The translations under genes were made by a program, and so were the position numbers. The notes beneath the pieces are model-generated. The model saw nothing but the letters and a program-made list of their open reading frames with translations. It had not been told where the DNA came from and did no database searches. DNA of 64,000 bases from SZUA-100 sp965248135 (GTDB taxonomy: Bacteria; Pseudomonadota; Alphaproteobacteria; Rhizobiales; Rhizobiaceae): contig CBDFIN010000009.1 in NCBI GenBank assembly GCA_965248135.1, positions 251,611-315,610 on the forward strand, read 5' to 3'. Shown piece after piece: positions 1-8,879 of the stretch. How positions within the stretch are numbered: position 1 is the stretch's first letter; the number at the start of each line of letters is the position of its first letter.

Positions 1-60
1 GACTGAACCAGTTTCAGAACATGCATTTTGCCAGCAATACTGCAAAATAAGGAGTGCATT

Positions 61-534
61 GTGGAAAAGTTCCCGATGACTCGGGCGGGGTTTACCGCTC
101 TTGAAATAGAATTGAAACGCCGGCAGTCGGAAGACCGGCCACGCATTGTCGGAGCGATTGCCGAGGCTCGTGCCCATGGCGATCTGTCTGAAAATGCCGA
201 GTACCATGCGGCAAAAGAACAGCAGAGCCTCAATGAAGGCCGTATCGCCGAGCTCGAAGAGTGCATTGCCAAGGCCGAAATCATCGATATTTCCAAACTG
301 TCTGGCGACACGGTGAAATTTGGTGCGACGGTTTCGTTGATTGACGAAGACACCGAAGAGGAAAAGCACTATCAGATTGTCGGCAATCAGGAAGCCGATG
401 TCAGTTGCGGCAAGGTATCTATTGCTTCTCCCATCGCCCGCGCGCTTATCGGCAAGGAAGAAGGTGACAGTATCGAGGTGGCTGCACCTGGAGGCGCCCG
501 ATCCTATGAAATTGTCAAAGTGCAGTTTGTCTGA
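61..534 (+). CDS. greA: Transcription elongation factor GreA
   Basis: GreA binds in the secondary channel of RNA polymerase and stimulates cleavage of backtracked transcripts. The 157-residue product has the N-terminal coiled-coil domain with the hallmark acidic tip in the stretch ARAHGDLSENAEYHAAKE (the two acidic residues that coordinate Mg2+) followed by a C-terminal FKBP-like domain ending in a typical GxSIEVxAPGG block. Length matches the family. I chose GTG at 61 rather than the in-frame ATG at 28 because AAGGAG lies at 49-54 with ideal spacing and because alphaproteobacterial GreA proteins begin with a short MEKxPMT-type sequence, which here starts exactly at 61. The glutathione transferase gene follows 24 bp downstream. 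Confidence 0.95.
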   Translation: MEKFPMTRAGFTALEIELKRRQSEDRPRIVGAIAEARAHGDLSENAEYHAAKEQQSLNEGRIAELEECIAKAEIIDISKLSGDTVKFGATVSLIDEDTEEEKHYQIVGNQEADVSCGKVSIASPIARALIGKEEGDSIEVAAPGGARSYEIVKVQFV

Positions 535-558
535 AAATAGTTTTCCCCAGAGGCCAAT

Positions 559-1188
559 ATGATTGATCTTTATACCTGGAGCACCCCGAACGGCCGCAAG
601 GTTTCCATTGCGCTGGAGGAAATGGGGTTAAAATACAAGGTACACCCCGTCGACATAGGCAAGGACGAACAATTCGAGCCGGCATTTCTCGAAATATCAC
701 CCAACAACAAGATCCCGGCTATCGTTGATCAGGACACCGGTACCCGGATGATGGAGTCGGGTGCAATCTTGATGTATCTGGCCCGAAAATCCGGCAAGTT
801 CCTGCCAAAGGAAGGCAGCAAAGAATACTGGCAGTGCATGGAGTGGCTGATGTGGCAAATGGGTGGTATCGGCCCGATGTCGGGTCAGGCCGGGCACTTT
901 ATCGCCTTTAATCCGGGCAAAAGCGAATATGCCGAGCGCCGCTACCGCGAGGAAGTCGAGCGCTTGTACGATGTCTTTGACCAGCATCTGGAAGCGCATG
1001 ACTATGCGGCGGGCGAATATTCGATTGCAGACATGGCGATCTGGCCCTGGGTCACAGCGGCTATACGGTTTGGCATCGATTTGAATGAGTATAAAAACCT
1101 CAAGCGCTGGTATGTGGCGATCGCTGGGCGCTCGGCTGTCGAACGGGGGTTTAACATCCCCAACGCTGCTGAAATTCCCATGACATGA
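559..1188 (+). CDS. Glutathione S-transferase family protein (YfcG/YghU-like)
   Basis: The 209-residue protein has an N-terminal thioredoxin-fold domain starting MIDLYTWSTPNGRK and a helical C-terminal domain. The TPNGRKV motif and the PAIVD and ESGAILMYLA elements (cis-proline strand and glutathione gamma-glutamyl contact) are typical of the Nu-class GST/disulfide-bond reductases represented by E. coli YfcG and YghU, which use Thr/Asn rather than Tyr or Ser near the thiol. It likely handles glutathione-dependent disulfide reduction or detoxification in the cytoplasm. The gene sits close behind greA and its stop overlaps the start region of the ELM1-family gene, so the three could be cotranscribed. 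The exact substrate cannot be told from sequence. Confidence 0.88.
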   Translation: MIDLYTWSTPNGRKVSIALEEMGLKYKVHPVDIGKDEQFEPAFLEISPNNKIPAIVDQDTGTRMMESGAILMYLARKSGKFLPKEGSKEYWQCMEWLMWQMGGIGPMSGQAGHFIAFNPGKSEYAERRYREEVERLYDVFDQHLEAHDYAAGEYSIADMAIWPWVTAAIRFGIDLNEYKNLKRWYVAIAGRSAVERGFNIPNAAEIPMT

Positions 1189-1198
1189 GGCGATTGCC

Positions 1199-2176
1199 AT
1201 TTCTACAGATCGCAAAATATGGGTATTGACCGACGGTAAAGAAGGCGACCGAATTCAATGTATCGGGGTGGCTAGAAGACTGGGTGGTGCGATTGACGAG
1301 CGGATTGTTAACCCTGGCAAGACTTGGTCATTGAGCCCACGGGCAATGCTGCCGCCGCGTGACAGACCGGACAATCCCGATAGTCCGATCCATCCTCCCT
1401 ATCCCGATATTGTTATTGCTTCGGGAAGGCGAACTCTTCCCTATCTCAGGGCGCTGAAAAAAGCCGCCGGCGATACAACTTTCACCGTCTTTCTCAAGGA
1501 TCCGAAAGCCGGGTCGTCGGTTGCTGATCTTGTCTGGGTACCTGAACATGACCGTCTGCGCGGTGAAAACGTAATCGTCACTTTAACTTCACCCCACCCT
1601 TTGACCGAGGAAGAATTAGGTGTTGCCCGCACTATCGGTGAAACCCGGTTCGCCGGGTTCAGCGGAAAACGTGTTGGCCTGTTGATCGGCGGTCTGACCC
1701 GCGGTGTCAGTTGGGAAGAAGAAACCTGCCAAAGACTTACCGAACGGCTTTCGCAGTTACCGATCGACGGCCATTCGATCCTCGCCGCAGCTTCCAGACG
1801 CACCCCACCGCAATTGGAAGAAACCGTGCAAACCGCCCTAGCGGCGCATAATTTCTATTACTGGAATGATGTCGACGGCGCCGACAATCCTTATCGGCAA
1901 ATATTGGCACTGGCGGATGTTTTGTTGGTTACCGGCGACAGCCACAATATGGTCTCAGAGGCGCTGACGACGGGCGTTCCGGTCTATGTATTCCGGCCAC
2001 TAGGTCTGAAGCCAAAATTGCATCAGTTTCTTGATGATTTGCAGGACCACAAGATGATCCGCAATTTTACCGGCTCGGTTGAGGGTTTTTCAGTTCAGCC
2101 AGTCGATGTCACTGGCGAAATTGCCGACGCTATCGACCAGCGCCTGCAGCAACGATTGCAGCGCGGGGACTTTTAA
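1199..2176 (+). CDS. ELM1/GtrOC1-family putative glycosyltransferase
   Basis: The product belongs to the bacterial relatives of the mitochondrial fission ELM1 family, a GT-B-like fold of unknown substrate. Visible elements are the N-terminal strand and loop IWVLTDGKEGDRIQ, a central VTLTSPHPL segment, and a C-terminal LLVTGDSHNMVSEALTTGVPVYVF block resembling nucleotide-sugar binding sites. The start is awkward: the first standard codon is TTG at 1226, but that would cut off the conserved first beta strand. Reading upstream, the frame stays open to a stop at 1187, and ATT at 1199 lies 8 bp after GAGG (1187-1190), so an ATT start or a small sequence error is possible; TTG 1226 is the conservative alternative. 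A paralog lies at 15709-16743. Confidence 0.75.
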   Translation: MSTDRKIWVLTDGKEGDRIQCIGVARRLGGAIDERIVNPGKTWSLSPRAMLPPRDRPDNPDSPIHPPYPDIVIASGRRTLPYLRALKKAAGDTTFTVFLKDPKAGSSVADLVWVPEHDRLRGENVIVTLTSPHPLTEEELGVARTIGETRFAGFSGKRVGLLIGGLTRGVSWEEETCQRLTERLSQLPIDGHSILAAASRRTPPQLEETVQTALAAHNFYYWNDVDGADNPYRQILALADVLLVTGDSHNMVSEALTTGVPVYVFRPLGLKPKLHQFLDDLQDHKMIRNFTGSVEGFSVQPVDVTGEIADAIDQRLQQRLQRGDF

Positions 2177-2187
2177 CATTCAGCCTG

Positions 2188-2940
2188 TCAGACGGCGACC
2201 GGTTGGTCCGGATAGGCCAGTTGATCGCGCTCGCGCCAGTCACTGGTCACGTAGTTGATGATCAGCGATTTACGAATGCCGGAAATATTGCGTTCTTTAA
2301 AACCGTGATAGGTATCATTTGCGGGGACAAAAATCAGTCCCGCATTGGAATGAAACGGTGCCCGACCCACCCAGTTTTGGTCGCTGTCATAAACGTCGGT
2401 ACCAAGGCCCCGATGGGCTGGATCCTTGGACAGATAGATCAGCATGGTGAAGTTTTTAACGCCAATATCGGTGTGCGGTTCCAGCCAGAAACCGCCTGTG
2501 TCCTGTACATATTCAATTCTCAAACTGGTGCCGTCCAATTTTGCGCCGAACACCCGCCCGATTGCATCGGTTACCCGCTTGTCCTGAAATGCCACCGAAA
2601 ATGCCCCGCAGCTTGAATATTTGGTGTTATTGTCGGCATCAAAATAGTTTCGCGTGGCATTGTGCAGCTCTCGCCTACCGGATTCACCACCCAAATCCGG
2701 TGCCTTGATCGGCAAATCGATGATTTCGTCAAGCGTGTCTTGCGGAATACAATCGCTCAAAAACCAGTGATCATAGGGCTGGGTGTTTTTCTGCGCATTT
2801 TCAATACTGCTGATCAGTGCTTGAACAATGTCTTCAACTGAACTTGCCATCTTGGTATCCATTTTGTTGCAAAGAGTTTCGGGAGCCTCATTCAAAACGC
2901 TGTAATCAGCGTGGCGGCGAACCGATAAGGGTACTGACAC
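2188..2940 (-). CDS. 2OG-Fe(II) oxygenase family protein
   Basis: The protein (up to 250 residues) has the double-stranded beta-helix motif set of Fe(II)/2-oxoglutarate oxygenases: HTD in EPHTDIG near residue 155 supplies the His-X-Asp pair, the distal His lies in NDTYHGF, and the Arg that binds 2-oxoglutarate is in GIRKSLIINY. Such enzymes hydroxylate small molecules or protein side chains in the cytoplasm; the substrate cannot be inferred. The start is uncertain: GTG at 2940, ATG at 2862 and ATG at 2850 are all in frame and none has a strong ribosome-binding site. The gene converges with the ELM1-family gene (11 bp between stops). Confidence 0.8.
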   Translation of the reverse strand: MSVPLSVRRHADYSVLNEAPETLCNKMDTKMASSVEDIVQALISSIENAQKNTQPYDHWFLSDCIPQDTLDEIIDLPIKAPDLGGESGRRELHNATRNYFDADNNTKYSSCGAFSVAFQDKRVTDAIGRVFGAKLDGTSLRIEYVQDTGGFWLEPHTDIGVKNFTMLIYLSKDPAHRGLGTDVYDSDQNWVGRAPFHSNAGLIFVPANDTYHGFKERNISGIRKSLIINYVTSDWRERDQLAYPDQPVAV

Positions 2941-3024
2941 CTTTTGCCCGTGCGATCAACACCCTTCATCGAATGGGGCGCAATTGTCACGCGAATAGCG
3001 TTTCAAACACACCTAAAAAGGCGC

Positions 3025-4305
3025 CTAATTGGCTGTTTGTGACGCCTCGTCTTTCATGATAATTTCACGATGCGGGTAAGGGATGTTGACATTGTTTTCA
3101 TCAAAAGTGTCCCAAAGGGCGAGCATGACTTTGCCGCGAATATTGGTGAGGCCGTTTTGCGGGTCGTTCACCCAGAAACGCAAGACGAAATCCAGCGAGG
3201 AATCGCCAAATTCGGTCAGCCAGCACACTGGTGCCTTTTTGGGAGAAATCCGATCCAGTTTTCGGATCGCTTCAATCGCCATTTTGGAAATTTCATGCGG
3301 GTTGCAGTCGTAGGAAACGCCAAACTTCACATCCAGGCGGATGAGATCGTTGCTAAATGACCAATTCACCACCTTTTCGGTGATCAGATCTTCATTGGGA
3401 ATGAGATATTCCTTGCCGTCGCGGGTAACAACAGAAACAAATCGGGCCCGAAGTTCCCTGATCCAGCCAAATGTATCACCCAGTGAAATGGTATCGCCGG
3501 GCTTAATCGATTTGTCGAGAAGGATGATAATGCCGGAGATGAAGTTCGAGACGACCTTTTGCAAGCCAAAACCCAAACCCACACCAACAGCACCGGAAAA
3601 TACGGTCAGTGCAGTCAAATCAATGCCAATACTGGCGAACGCAATGATCAGCGCTGCGACCACAAGGGCTATTTTGATAATCTTGCTCAATAATACCTTC
3701 AACGATGGCGCAAGATCAGGCACGTCGGCAATGCGCCGTTCAGCGAAATTGCCAGTGGCGGTGGCCAGCCAAAGCAAACCGACTATGAGGATAATTCCCT
3801 GAAGGATAAGCAGGACAGAAAGTCTAAAACTGCCGACTGTAAACGCCGCCTCGTCGAGAAACATCTTCGCATCGTCCAGCAGACCCAATATGGACAGCGC
3901 GGCAACAGTCCAACCGATAATCGTAACAGCTGTGGCAATTGAGCGTGAGCGAATGACGCTGCTGGCGACGGCGATAATCAGCCAGGCCGATGCCAGGAAG
4001 ATGGCAATCGAAATAAGATAGCTTTCGCTGGTCCAGGTGGTGGCACGTAACACGGTAAGCGCAAGCCATGAAAAGCAGATAAACAGCAGCCACTCAAACC
4101 GGCGAAGCAGCGATATGACCAACCGCATGGTGCCCTTCGACACCCTCATTTTGCGGGCGCGCCTTTCCAGCGACGGCTCGATTATCTTAGATAAGAACAG
4201 CGCTATCAAAAACAGTGCTACCAACAATCCCAACTGAATGAAAGTCGAGGGTTGCAAAAGAAGGTTGAACCACGAAACCAATGTCTCTCGAGTGGTTTCT
4301 ATCAC
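3025..4305 (-). CDS. MscS-family mechanosensitive ion channel
   Basis: The protein (426 residues) has about six hydrophobic segments followed by the MscS signature: the pore-lining helix with GGVG-like spacing in VFSGAVGVGLGFGLQKVVSNFISG, then the cytoplasmic beta domain beginning KPGDTISL. It would open under membrane tension and release solutes on hypo-osmotic shock. The extra N-terminal membrane segments make it larger than E. coli MscS (286 residues). GTG at 4305 is the first standard start, yet a perfect Shine-Dalgarno complement lies at 4335-4343 on the coding strand, about 30 bp further upstream, with a six-codon ATG mini-ORF just after it; the real start or a leader peptide therefore deserves attention. 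Confidence 0.9.
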   Translation of the reverse strand: MIETTRETLVSWFNLLLQPSTFIQLGLLVALFLIALFLSKIIEPSLERRARKMRVSKGTMRLVISLLRRFEWLLFICFSWLALTVLRATTWTSESYLISIAIFLASAWLIIAVASSVIRSRSIATAVTIIGWTVAALSILGLLDDAKMFLDEAAFTVGSFRLSVLLILQGIILIVGLLWLATATGNFAERRIADVPDLAPSLKVLLSKIIKIALVVAALIIAFASIGIDLTALTVFSGAVGVGLGFGLQKVVSNFISGIIILLDKSIKPGDTISLGDTFGWIRELRARFVSVVTRDGKEYLIPNEDLITEKVVNWSFSNDLIRLDVKFGVSYDCNPHEISKMAIEAIRKLDRISPKKAPVCWLTEFGDSSLDFVLRFWVNDPQNGLTNIRGKVMLALWDTFDENNVNIPYPHREIIMKDEASQTAN

Positions 4306-4360
4306 GGTATCAATGTTAAAATTTTCGATCTTTCATCACCTCCGGCAGAAATAGCAATTC

Positions 4361-4471
4361 TCAAGTATACCCAGAGCACTCAACAAATTGTGTTTAGGGT
4401 ATAACTGATTTTTTGCTCCACACATTTATCCGAAAACCGGTGTCCACTTTTTCGGGTACATGGAGAATAAC
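4361..4471 (+). repeat. Dispersed ~105-bp palindromic repeat, copy 1 (copy 2 at 49100-49204)
   Basis: This segment matches 49100-49204 closely and in the same orientation. It has two parts: a hairpin formed by TATACCC and GGGTATA around an AAATTGTGTTT-type centre, then a second stem CCGAAAA/TTTTCGG around CCGGTGTCCA. The AAAACCGG(T)..CCACTTTTCGG motif is widespread in intergenic regions of Rhizobiales genomes (known from general experience; no search was run). Here it lies between the divergent-in-name but co-directional MscS and DUF2332 genes. Confidence 0.75.
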
Positions 4472-4549
4472 TGGAAATATGCCTTAAATGCAAATGTTTC
4501 GGCTGGCCCTATCCGGCAAAGTCTTCGGGCAATTGAAACAAGAGTGTAT

Positions 4550-5635
4550 TCACATAGGCCAGCCGCGCCAGTCTATCCATTGTCCGTGAAAATCGGCGCG
4601 GGCAAGAAAATGCTCCTCGCCTGTCGGCCACAATGTTAGTCTCAGTGCCGCTCCCGGCGACTTGCCATCGGCCTCAAATCGCAACCAGGCAAGCGGCGAT
4701 TTAGCGCTTGCCGTCTTTCCTGCCTCCTCGATCAGCCGGCGTCCTTCAGCCTGTGCATACTTGGGAAGATACTGCCAGGCAATGGTATGAAAGATGACGT
4801 GAGCGCTGTTGTATTGATCAACAGCGAGCCTTTTTTCGAGCCACTCTACGGCGTCGACTTTTTCCACCTTATGGCCGCTAGAAGCAGCCATATTGATTGC
4901 AGCCCTGGTTCGCTCAAGCCTTTCCAGCTGATCCGGCCAGATGTAGGAAAGCATACGATTTTGATCATCGATACGTGCGGGATCGAGCGGGTTTAAGTCA
5001 CATCCAGCTCGTGCAGAAATCTCCAATGGTGCGTGGTCCATCTCTGGTCCCGACCACTTGGATTTAAGTTTTACACTTGATGTCGGATCGCCCCATTTGA
5101 AATCGCCAAGCTGGTAGGAAAAGCGGTCGAGACAAAGATTTAGGCCCATGCTTGCACACAATTCCGAAAGAACCAATGGCAAGCCGGTGAGCCAGGATAT
5201 GGTCAATAATGCGGGCAGCATGATAGAGGAGCGCCGGATTTCATTGGTTTGCGGCGGCGACTTTATTCGCTCGAGAATAAACGCTGTGCGCGTTTTAAGG
5301 GTTGTTTCGATGGCCAACCACAGACGATCATCATCAATCGAGTGATGATGTGGGGGATAGCTAGCGGCAAGATCATCTTTCTCGATTGCAAGGGCATGCA
5401 GGGCACCGCACAATCTCAGCCCCAATGCATCGCCATCACTGGAGGCGTCTTGCGGCCACCCCAATATTGTTTTTCCAACTTCGCTTTTATCATCAAGCCG
5501 GGTGGCCATTAATTCGCACAGGCGAGCCGTGAAGGGTGATCCAAGGTGCCGGCATGAATTGGCCTGCCGCAAAAACGCATGGCGCACGGGATTTTGGTGG
5601 TAGATTTTGTCTGTCAATTGCGCACCATAGCGCAT
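4550..5635 (-). CDS. DUF2332 domain-containing protein
   Basis: The 361-residue product looks like a full-length member of the DUF2332 family, soluble proteins of unknown function found in Actinobacteria and Proteobacteria. Family-like features are the N-terminal helical region QNPVRHAFLRQANSCRHLGSPFTARLCELM, the central LSELCASMGLNLCLDRFSY segment, the SGPEMDH and ARAGCDLNPLD blocks, and the C-terminal LTLWPTGEE...GQWIDWRGWP end. I chose ATG 5635 over the in-frame ATG 5653 because AGGAG sits directly upstream. No neighbour suggests a role. Confidence 0.8.
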   Translation of the reverse strand: MRYGAQLTDKIYHQNPVRHAFLRQANSCRHLGSPFTARLCELMATRLDDKSEVGKTILGWPQDASSDGDALGLRLCGALHALAIEKDDLAASYPPHHHSIDDDRLWLAIETTLKTRTAFILERIKSPPQTNEIRRSSIMLPALLTISWLTGLPLVLSELCASMGLNLCLDRFSYQLGDFKWGDPTSSVKLKSKWSGPEMDHAPLEISARAGCDLNPLDPARIDDQNRMLSYIWPDQLERLERTRAAINMAASSGHKVEKVDAVEWLEKRLAVDQYNSAHVIFHTIAWQYLPKYAQAEGRRLIEEAGKTASAKSPLAWLRFEADGKSPGAALRLTLWPTGEEHFLARADFHGQWIDWRGWPM

Positions 5636-5653
5636 TTTTCTCCTAATAAACAC

Positions 5654-5804
5654 ATTTCCCTTGCCACGCCGATGCCCAAATTCACTCTAGCAAATATCAG
5701 CATTGATGCCAAACCTGTGCAGCGCAAGCCGGCTGATCAATCAACCTCATCTGGCAACCAGTCCATTGCCACATGCGTAAATGGCGTTCCAAGATGCGCC
5801 AGCA
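5654..5804. other. Intergenic region before the first double-hairpin repeat
   Basis: About 150 bp upstream of the DUF2332 gene and to the left of the repeat at 5805. It should hold the DUF2332 promoter, but I see no convincing -35/-10 pair and no gene. Confidence 0.4.
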
Positions 5805-5973
5805 CTAGTGGAGTGAATTTGACATTTGAGTCCCACTTGCAGCTTCGAACATTTTCAAATGTAAAATTCAAAAATTCCACTAGATTCAATATCTTGCTAG
5901 TGGTTCTTTTGATTGCAACATTTGCAAACAATGGTGCTGCAACGGGATGCAAATGTTGGTACAGAACCACTAG
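5805..5973 (+). repeat. 169-bp double-hairpin repeat, copy 1
   Basis: One of four copies in the window (others at 16884-17052, 17723-17892 and inverted at 48901-49069). Each starts and ends with CTAG and consists of two adjacent palindromes. Here hairpin 1 spans 5805-5883 (arms CTAGTGGAGTGAATTTGACATTTG and its imperfect complement), a 13-bp linker follows, and hairpin 2 spans 5897-5973 (CTAGTGGTTCT...CAACATTTGCA against TGCAAATGTTGG...AACCACTAG). Both hairpins share the outer CTAGTGG and inner ACATTTG. No transposase is nearby, so it resembles a non-autonomous MITE or REP-like element. Confidence 0.9.
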
Positions 5974-6265
5974 ACGTGGTTTGTACTGTTGCCCGAACTT
6001 GGCATTGAATAGAGCGTGTGCATCAACATTCCCCCTGATTTGTGCAAAACCATTTTAGCAGTCTGTCGATAGTTTTATCATCAAATTTAGTGATCCTCCG
6101 ATTTCGATTGTGAATGTCAATTCCGACCGAATTCACAAATACTATCAATATCATTGATGAGGAGCGATCGCCCCTTGCCAATTGACGATCAAAAGCATAA
6201 TTTTTCGCCGCCTCGTCCATGTTCCATGGATGTCAGTTTATGCCGCATTTCGATTGGAGAATTCG
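5974..6265. other. Intergenic region upstream of aspartate aminotransferase
   Basis: Roughly 290 bp of AT-rich sequence between the repeat and the aminotransferase start. An open frame runs into the gene from 6182 but the family start is at 6266, so this is most likely leader and promoter. No confident promoter or RNA gene is visible. Confidence 0.4.
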
Positions 6266-7468
6266 ATGGCCTTTCTTGCCGATGTATTGTCACGCGTCAA
6301 ACCTTCCGCCACTATCGCGGTTGCCCAAAAGGCGCGCGAACTTAAAGCAAGCGGCATGGACGTAATTGGCCTTGGCGCGGGTGAACCCGATTTCGATACC
6401 CCGGATAATATCAAACAGGCGGCCAAGGATGCGATCGACCGTGGTGAAACCAAATATACCCCGGTTTCCGGTATTCCACCCCTGCGGCAGGCTATTGCAG
6501 ATAAGTTCAAGCGTGAAAATGGCCTTAATTACGATGCTTCGCAGGTGATTGTCGGCACCGGTGGCAAGCAGATCCTGTTCAATGCGTTTATGGCGACGAT
6601 GAACGAGGGTGATGAGGTTATAATCCCGCGGCCCTATTGGGTCAGCTACCCGGAAATGGTGGCGATCTGTGGCGGCACACCGGTTTTTGTCGAAACAACC
6701 ATTGAAAACAATTTCAAGCTTCAACCGGCGCAACTGGAAGCGGCAATTAGCGATAAAACCAAATGGTTCATGTTTAACTCGCCTTCAAACCCTTCAGGTG
6801 CCGCCTATTCGCATGACGAGCTCAAGGCGCTTACCGATGTGCTGATGCGCCATCCCCATGTGTGGGTGCTCACCGACGACATGTACGAGCATCTGGTCTA
6901 TGGCGATTTTGAATTTGTCACGCCGGCCCAGGTCGAACCCGGCCTCTATGACCGTACCTTGACCATGAACGGTGTCTCGAAAGCCTATGCGATGACTGGC
7001 TGGCGTATTGGCTATGCCGCCGGTCCGGTCGAACTGATCAAGGCGATGGATATGATCCAGGGCCAGCAAACTTCAGGGGCCTGTTCGATTGCCCAATGGG
7101 CTTCGCTCGAGGCGCTCAAGGGCACCCAGGATTTCATTGCCGAACGGTGCAAGGTATTTGAGGAACGTCGCGACATGGTGGTATCAATGCTCAATCAGGC
7201 TACCGGCCTGAATTGCCCGAAACCGGAAGGGGCTTTTTATGTTTATCCCTCGTGCGCCGGTCTGATCGGCAAATCGACGCCTGAGGGTAAAAAAATCGAG
7301 AATGATGAGGATTTTGTCACCGCGCTGTTGGAGGCGGAAGGTGTGGCGGTGGTGCACGGCGGTGCCTTTGGTCTGGGGCCGAATTTCCGCATCTCTTACG
7401 CCACTTCGACCGAGGCGCTGGAAGAGGCCTGCAACCGCATCCAGCGCTTTTGCGCCAGCTTGAGATAA
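6266..7468 (+). CDS. aatA: Aspartate aminotransferase (class I PLP-dependent)
   Basis: The 400-residue enzyme exchanges the amino group between aspartate and 2-oxoglutarate, using PLP in the cytoplasm. Motifs seen are GLGAGEPDFDTP near the N-terminus (substrate carboxylate region), NSPSNPSGA (PLP-contacting Asn), TDDMYEHLVYG (Asp/Tyr contacting the ring) and the Schiff-base lysine in NGVSKAYAMTGWRIGYAAG, ending with a FRISYATS Arg that binds the alpha-carboxylate. Start at ATG 6266 has GGAGAA at 6256-6261 and gives the family N-terminus MAFLADVLSRVKPSATIAV; upstream in-frame ATGs would add about 28 non-conserved residues. This is the alphaproteobacterial type I-gamma subgroup by overall look. 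Confidence 0.93.
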   Translation: MAFLADVLSRVKPSATIAVAQKARELKASGMDVIGLGAGEPDFDTPDNIKQAAKDAIDRGETKYTPVSGIPPLRQAIADKFKRENGLNYDASQVIVGTGGKQILFNAFMATMNEGDEVIIPRPYWVSYPEMVAICGGTPVFVETTIENNFKLQPAQLEAAISDKTKWFMFNSPSNPSGAAYSHDELKALTDVLMRHPHVWVLTDDMYEHLVYGDFEFVTPAQVEPGLYDRTLTMNGVSKAYAMTGWRIGYAAGPVELIKAMDMIQGQQTSGACSIAQWASLEALKGTQDFIAERCKVFEERRDMVVSMLNQATGLNCPKPEGAFYVYPSCAGLIGKSTPEGKKIENDEDFVTALLEAEGVAVVHGGAFGLGPNFRISYATSTEALEEACNRIQRFCASLR

Positions 7469-7582
7469 CGCCAGTATGAAATAATTGATGTGAAGAAACC
7501 CGGTGCCAGGCTGCGATGTCTGCGCAAAACCCGGTGCTTTGTCCAATTTCGCCCAATCAAACGGCACAGCTGTCGCCCGAAC

Positions 7583-8296
7583 CTATATTGAAGTCGAGGA
7601 TTTTGACACTCGCGGCACAAACCGCCGGAAGATGAAATAGAACAATATGATGTGAACCATCCCGGCAATCTCGACACCGATAATATACCACGGCCACGGT
7701 CCGATCAGCAGCGGGTTGTCGACCGCCGGTTTTTCAAGCAGATAAATATAGTTAGCGCCGGTTGCCAGATTTAGGGCAAAAACCAATACCAGCACAATAT
7801 TGACGGCAATAAATACCTTCAGCCAGCTGCCTTCGCGAGGCCGCATGCCAAAATGGAAGGTCAAGAGCAGCGGCGCCAGGATCTGGGTGGAATGGGACGA
7901 ATAATACTCAAACAGCCAGAATCCTGAATAACCATGGGTTAGTTCCGGCGTCAACAGCGAGTGGATGGCGGCGGGAAAACTGACCAGCAGTGCCCATTCA
8001 TAAAAGAACTGGTTCCTGGTCAATATCGCAATCGCAGCTAAAATCAGTGATAGATCGCACAGCTGCAAAGGCAGGGAATGGGCAATGCCCCAATTTTCTG
8101 ACACGAACAAATCATAATACTGGGTAAATACCACCAGTATCAAAATCGCCACGCCGAGCAGGTGTATGGCGCGGGTCTTGTGCTCTGGCTTCAGCATCTT
8201 TATCAGCAACATTCCGATGGTGACATAAAGCACTGATACGGCAAGCCCGGTATACCAGTCCGAAGTCAACGGCGGTATTACGTAGTGATGTTCCAT
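7583..8296 (-). CDS. TIGR02206/YwaF-family integral membrane protein
   Basis: The 237-residue protein is almost entirely hydrophobic, with about seven predicted transmembrane helices. The LPLQLCDLSLILA segment, ELTHGYSGFWLFEYYSSHSTQI block with His residues, and a PLLIGPWPWYIIGVE segment match the TIGR02206 (B. subtilis YwaF) family, membrane proteins of unknown function. It converges with the aminotransferase gene; the 114 bp between them show no clear terminator. Function is not known and no neighbour hints at one. Confidence 0.8.
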   Translation of the reverse strand: MEHHYVIPPLTSDWYTGLAVSVLYVTIGMLLIKMLKPEHKTRAIHLLGVAILILVVFTQYYDLFVSENWGIAHSLPLQLCDLSLILAAIAILTRNQFFYEWALLVSFPAAIHSLLTPELTHGYSGFWLFEYYSSHSTQILAPLLLTFHFGMRPREGSWLKVFIAVNIVLVLVFALNLATGANYIYLLEKPAVDNPLLIGPWPWYIIGVEIAGMVHIILFYFIFRRFVPRVSKSSTSI

Positions 8297-8354
8297 GTTG
8301 GTTTTAGCCTGCCTTTTTGTCAGTTAGTCGCGTAGATATAAACGAGCATCAGGT

Positions 8355-8879
8355 TTATTCCAAATTCCAATTGAGCTGACGCAAAGATTCCGCGATCACT
8401 ATTCCCGCTGATACTGCAAGATTAATTGATCGCGCATTGCTGGTCATGGGAATAACCAGGCGCGTGTCGGCAACATGATGCACGTGATCGGGCACGCCGG
8501 CGCTTTCGCGGCCAAACAAAATCACATCATTTGTTTGAAACCGATAATCAAAATAGGGCTGATCTGCCCTGGTAGTCACCAGCACCAGCCTTCTACCGGT
8601 CTGTTGCCGCCAGCTTTCAAATTCTGTCCAGTCCGCATGACGGATTAACCGGGCTAACGCTAAATAGTCCATGCCGGCTCGTTTCAGGCTCTTGTCATCG
8701 AGCCGAAACCCGGCCGGCTCGATAATATCAACCTCGACCCCCAAACATGCCGCCAGGCGCAATATTGTGCCGGTATTGCCGGCGATGTCCGGCTGGTAGA
8801 GCGCTATTGTGGGCCGGTCAGTCAAACTGGATACTTTCGCGTGTTGTTTTTGCAACAATTGGGATGGATTTGACGCCAA
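8355..8879 (-). CDS. trmL: tRNA (cytidine(34)-2'-O)-methyltransferase TrmL
   Basis: This SPOUT-class enzyme methylates the 2'-O of the wobble nucleotide of tRNA-Leu isoacceptors using S-adenosylmethionine. The protein shows the family N-terminus TIALYQPDIAGNTGTILRLAACLG, the FGRESAGVPDHVH motif and the knot region IPMTSNARSINLAVSAGIVIAE. There is no in-frame ATG: the open frame begins after a TAA and the candidates are TTG at 8879 or TTG at 8825; the latter gives a product starting just before the conserved TIALYQP strand and may be correct. In many Rhizobiales trmL lies beside petABC, as here. Confidence 0.9.
   Translation of the reverse strand: MASNPSQLLQKQHAKVSSLTDRPTIALYQPDIAGNTGTILRLAACLGVEVDIIEPAGFRLDDKSLKRAGMDYLALARLIRHADWTEFESWRQQTGRRLVLVTTRADQPYFDYRFQTNDVILFGRESAGVPDHVHHVADTRLVIPMTSNARSINLAVSAGIVIAESLRQLNWNLE

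Noticed and set aside
5820..5980. Conserved ~56-residue reading frame (starting MNLTF in some copies) across the double-hairpin repeats
   Set aside because: Present in three of four copies but interrupted in copy 3, it follows the palindromic DNA closely, has no ribosome-binding site and looks like a by-product of repeat conservation.
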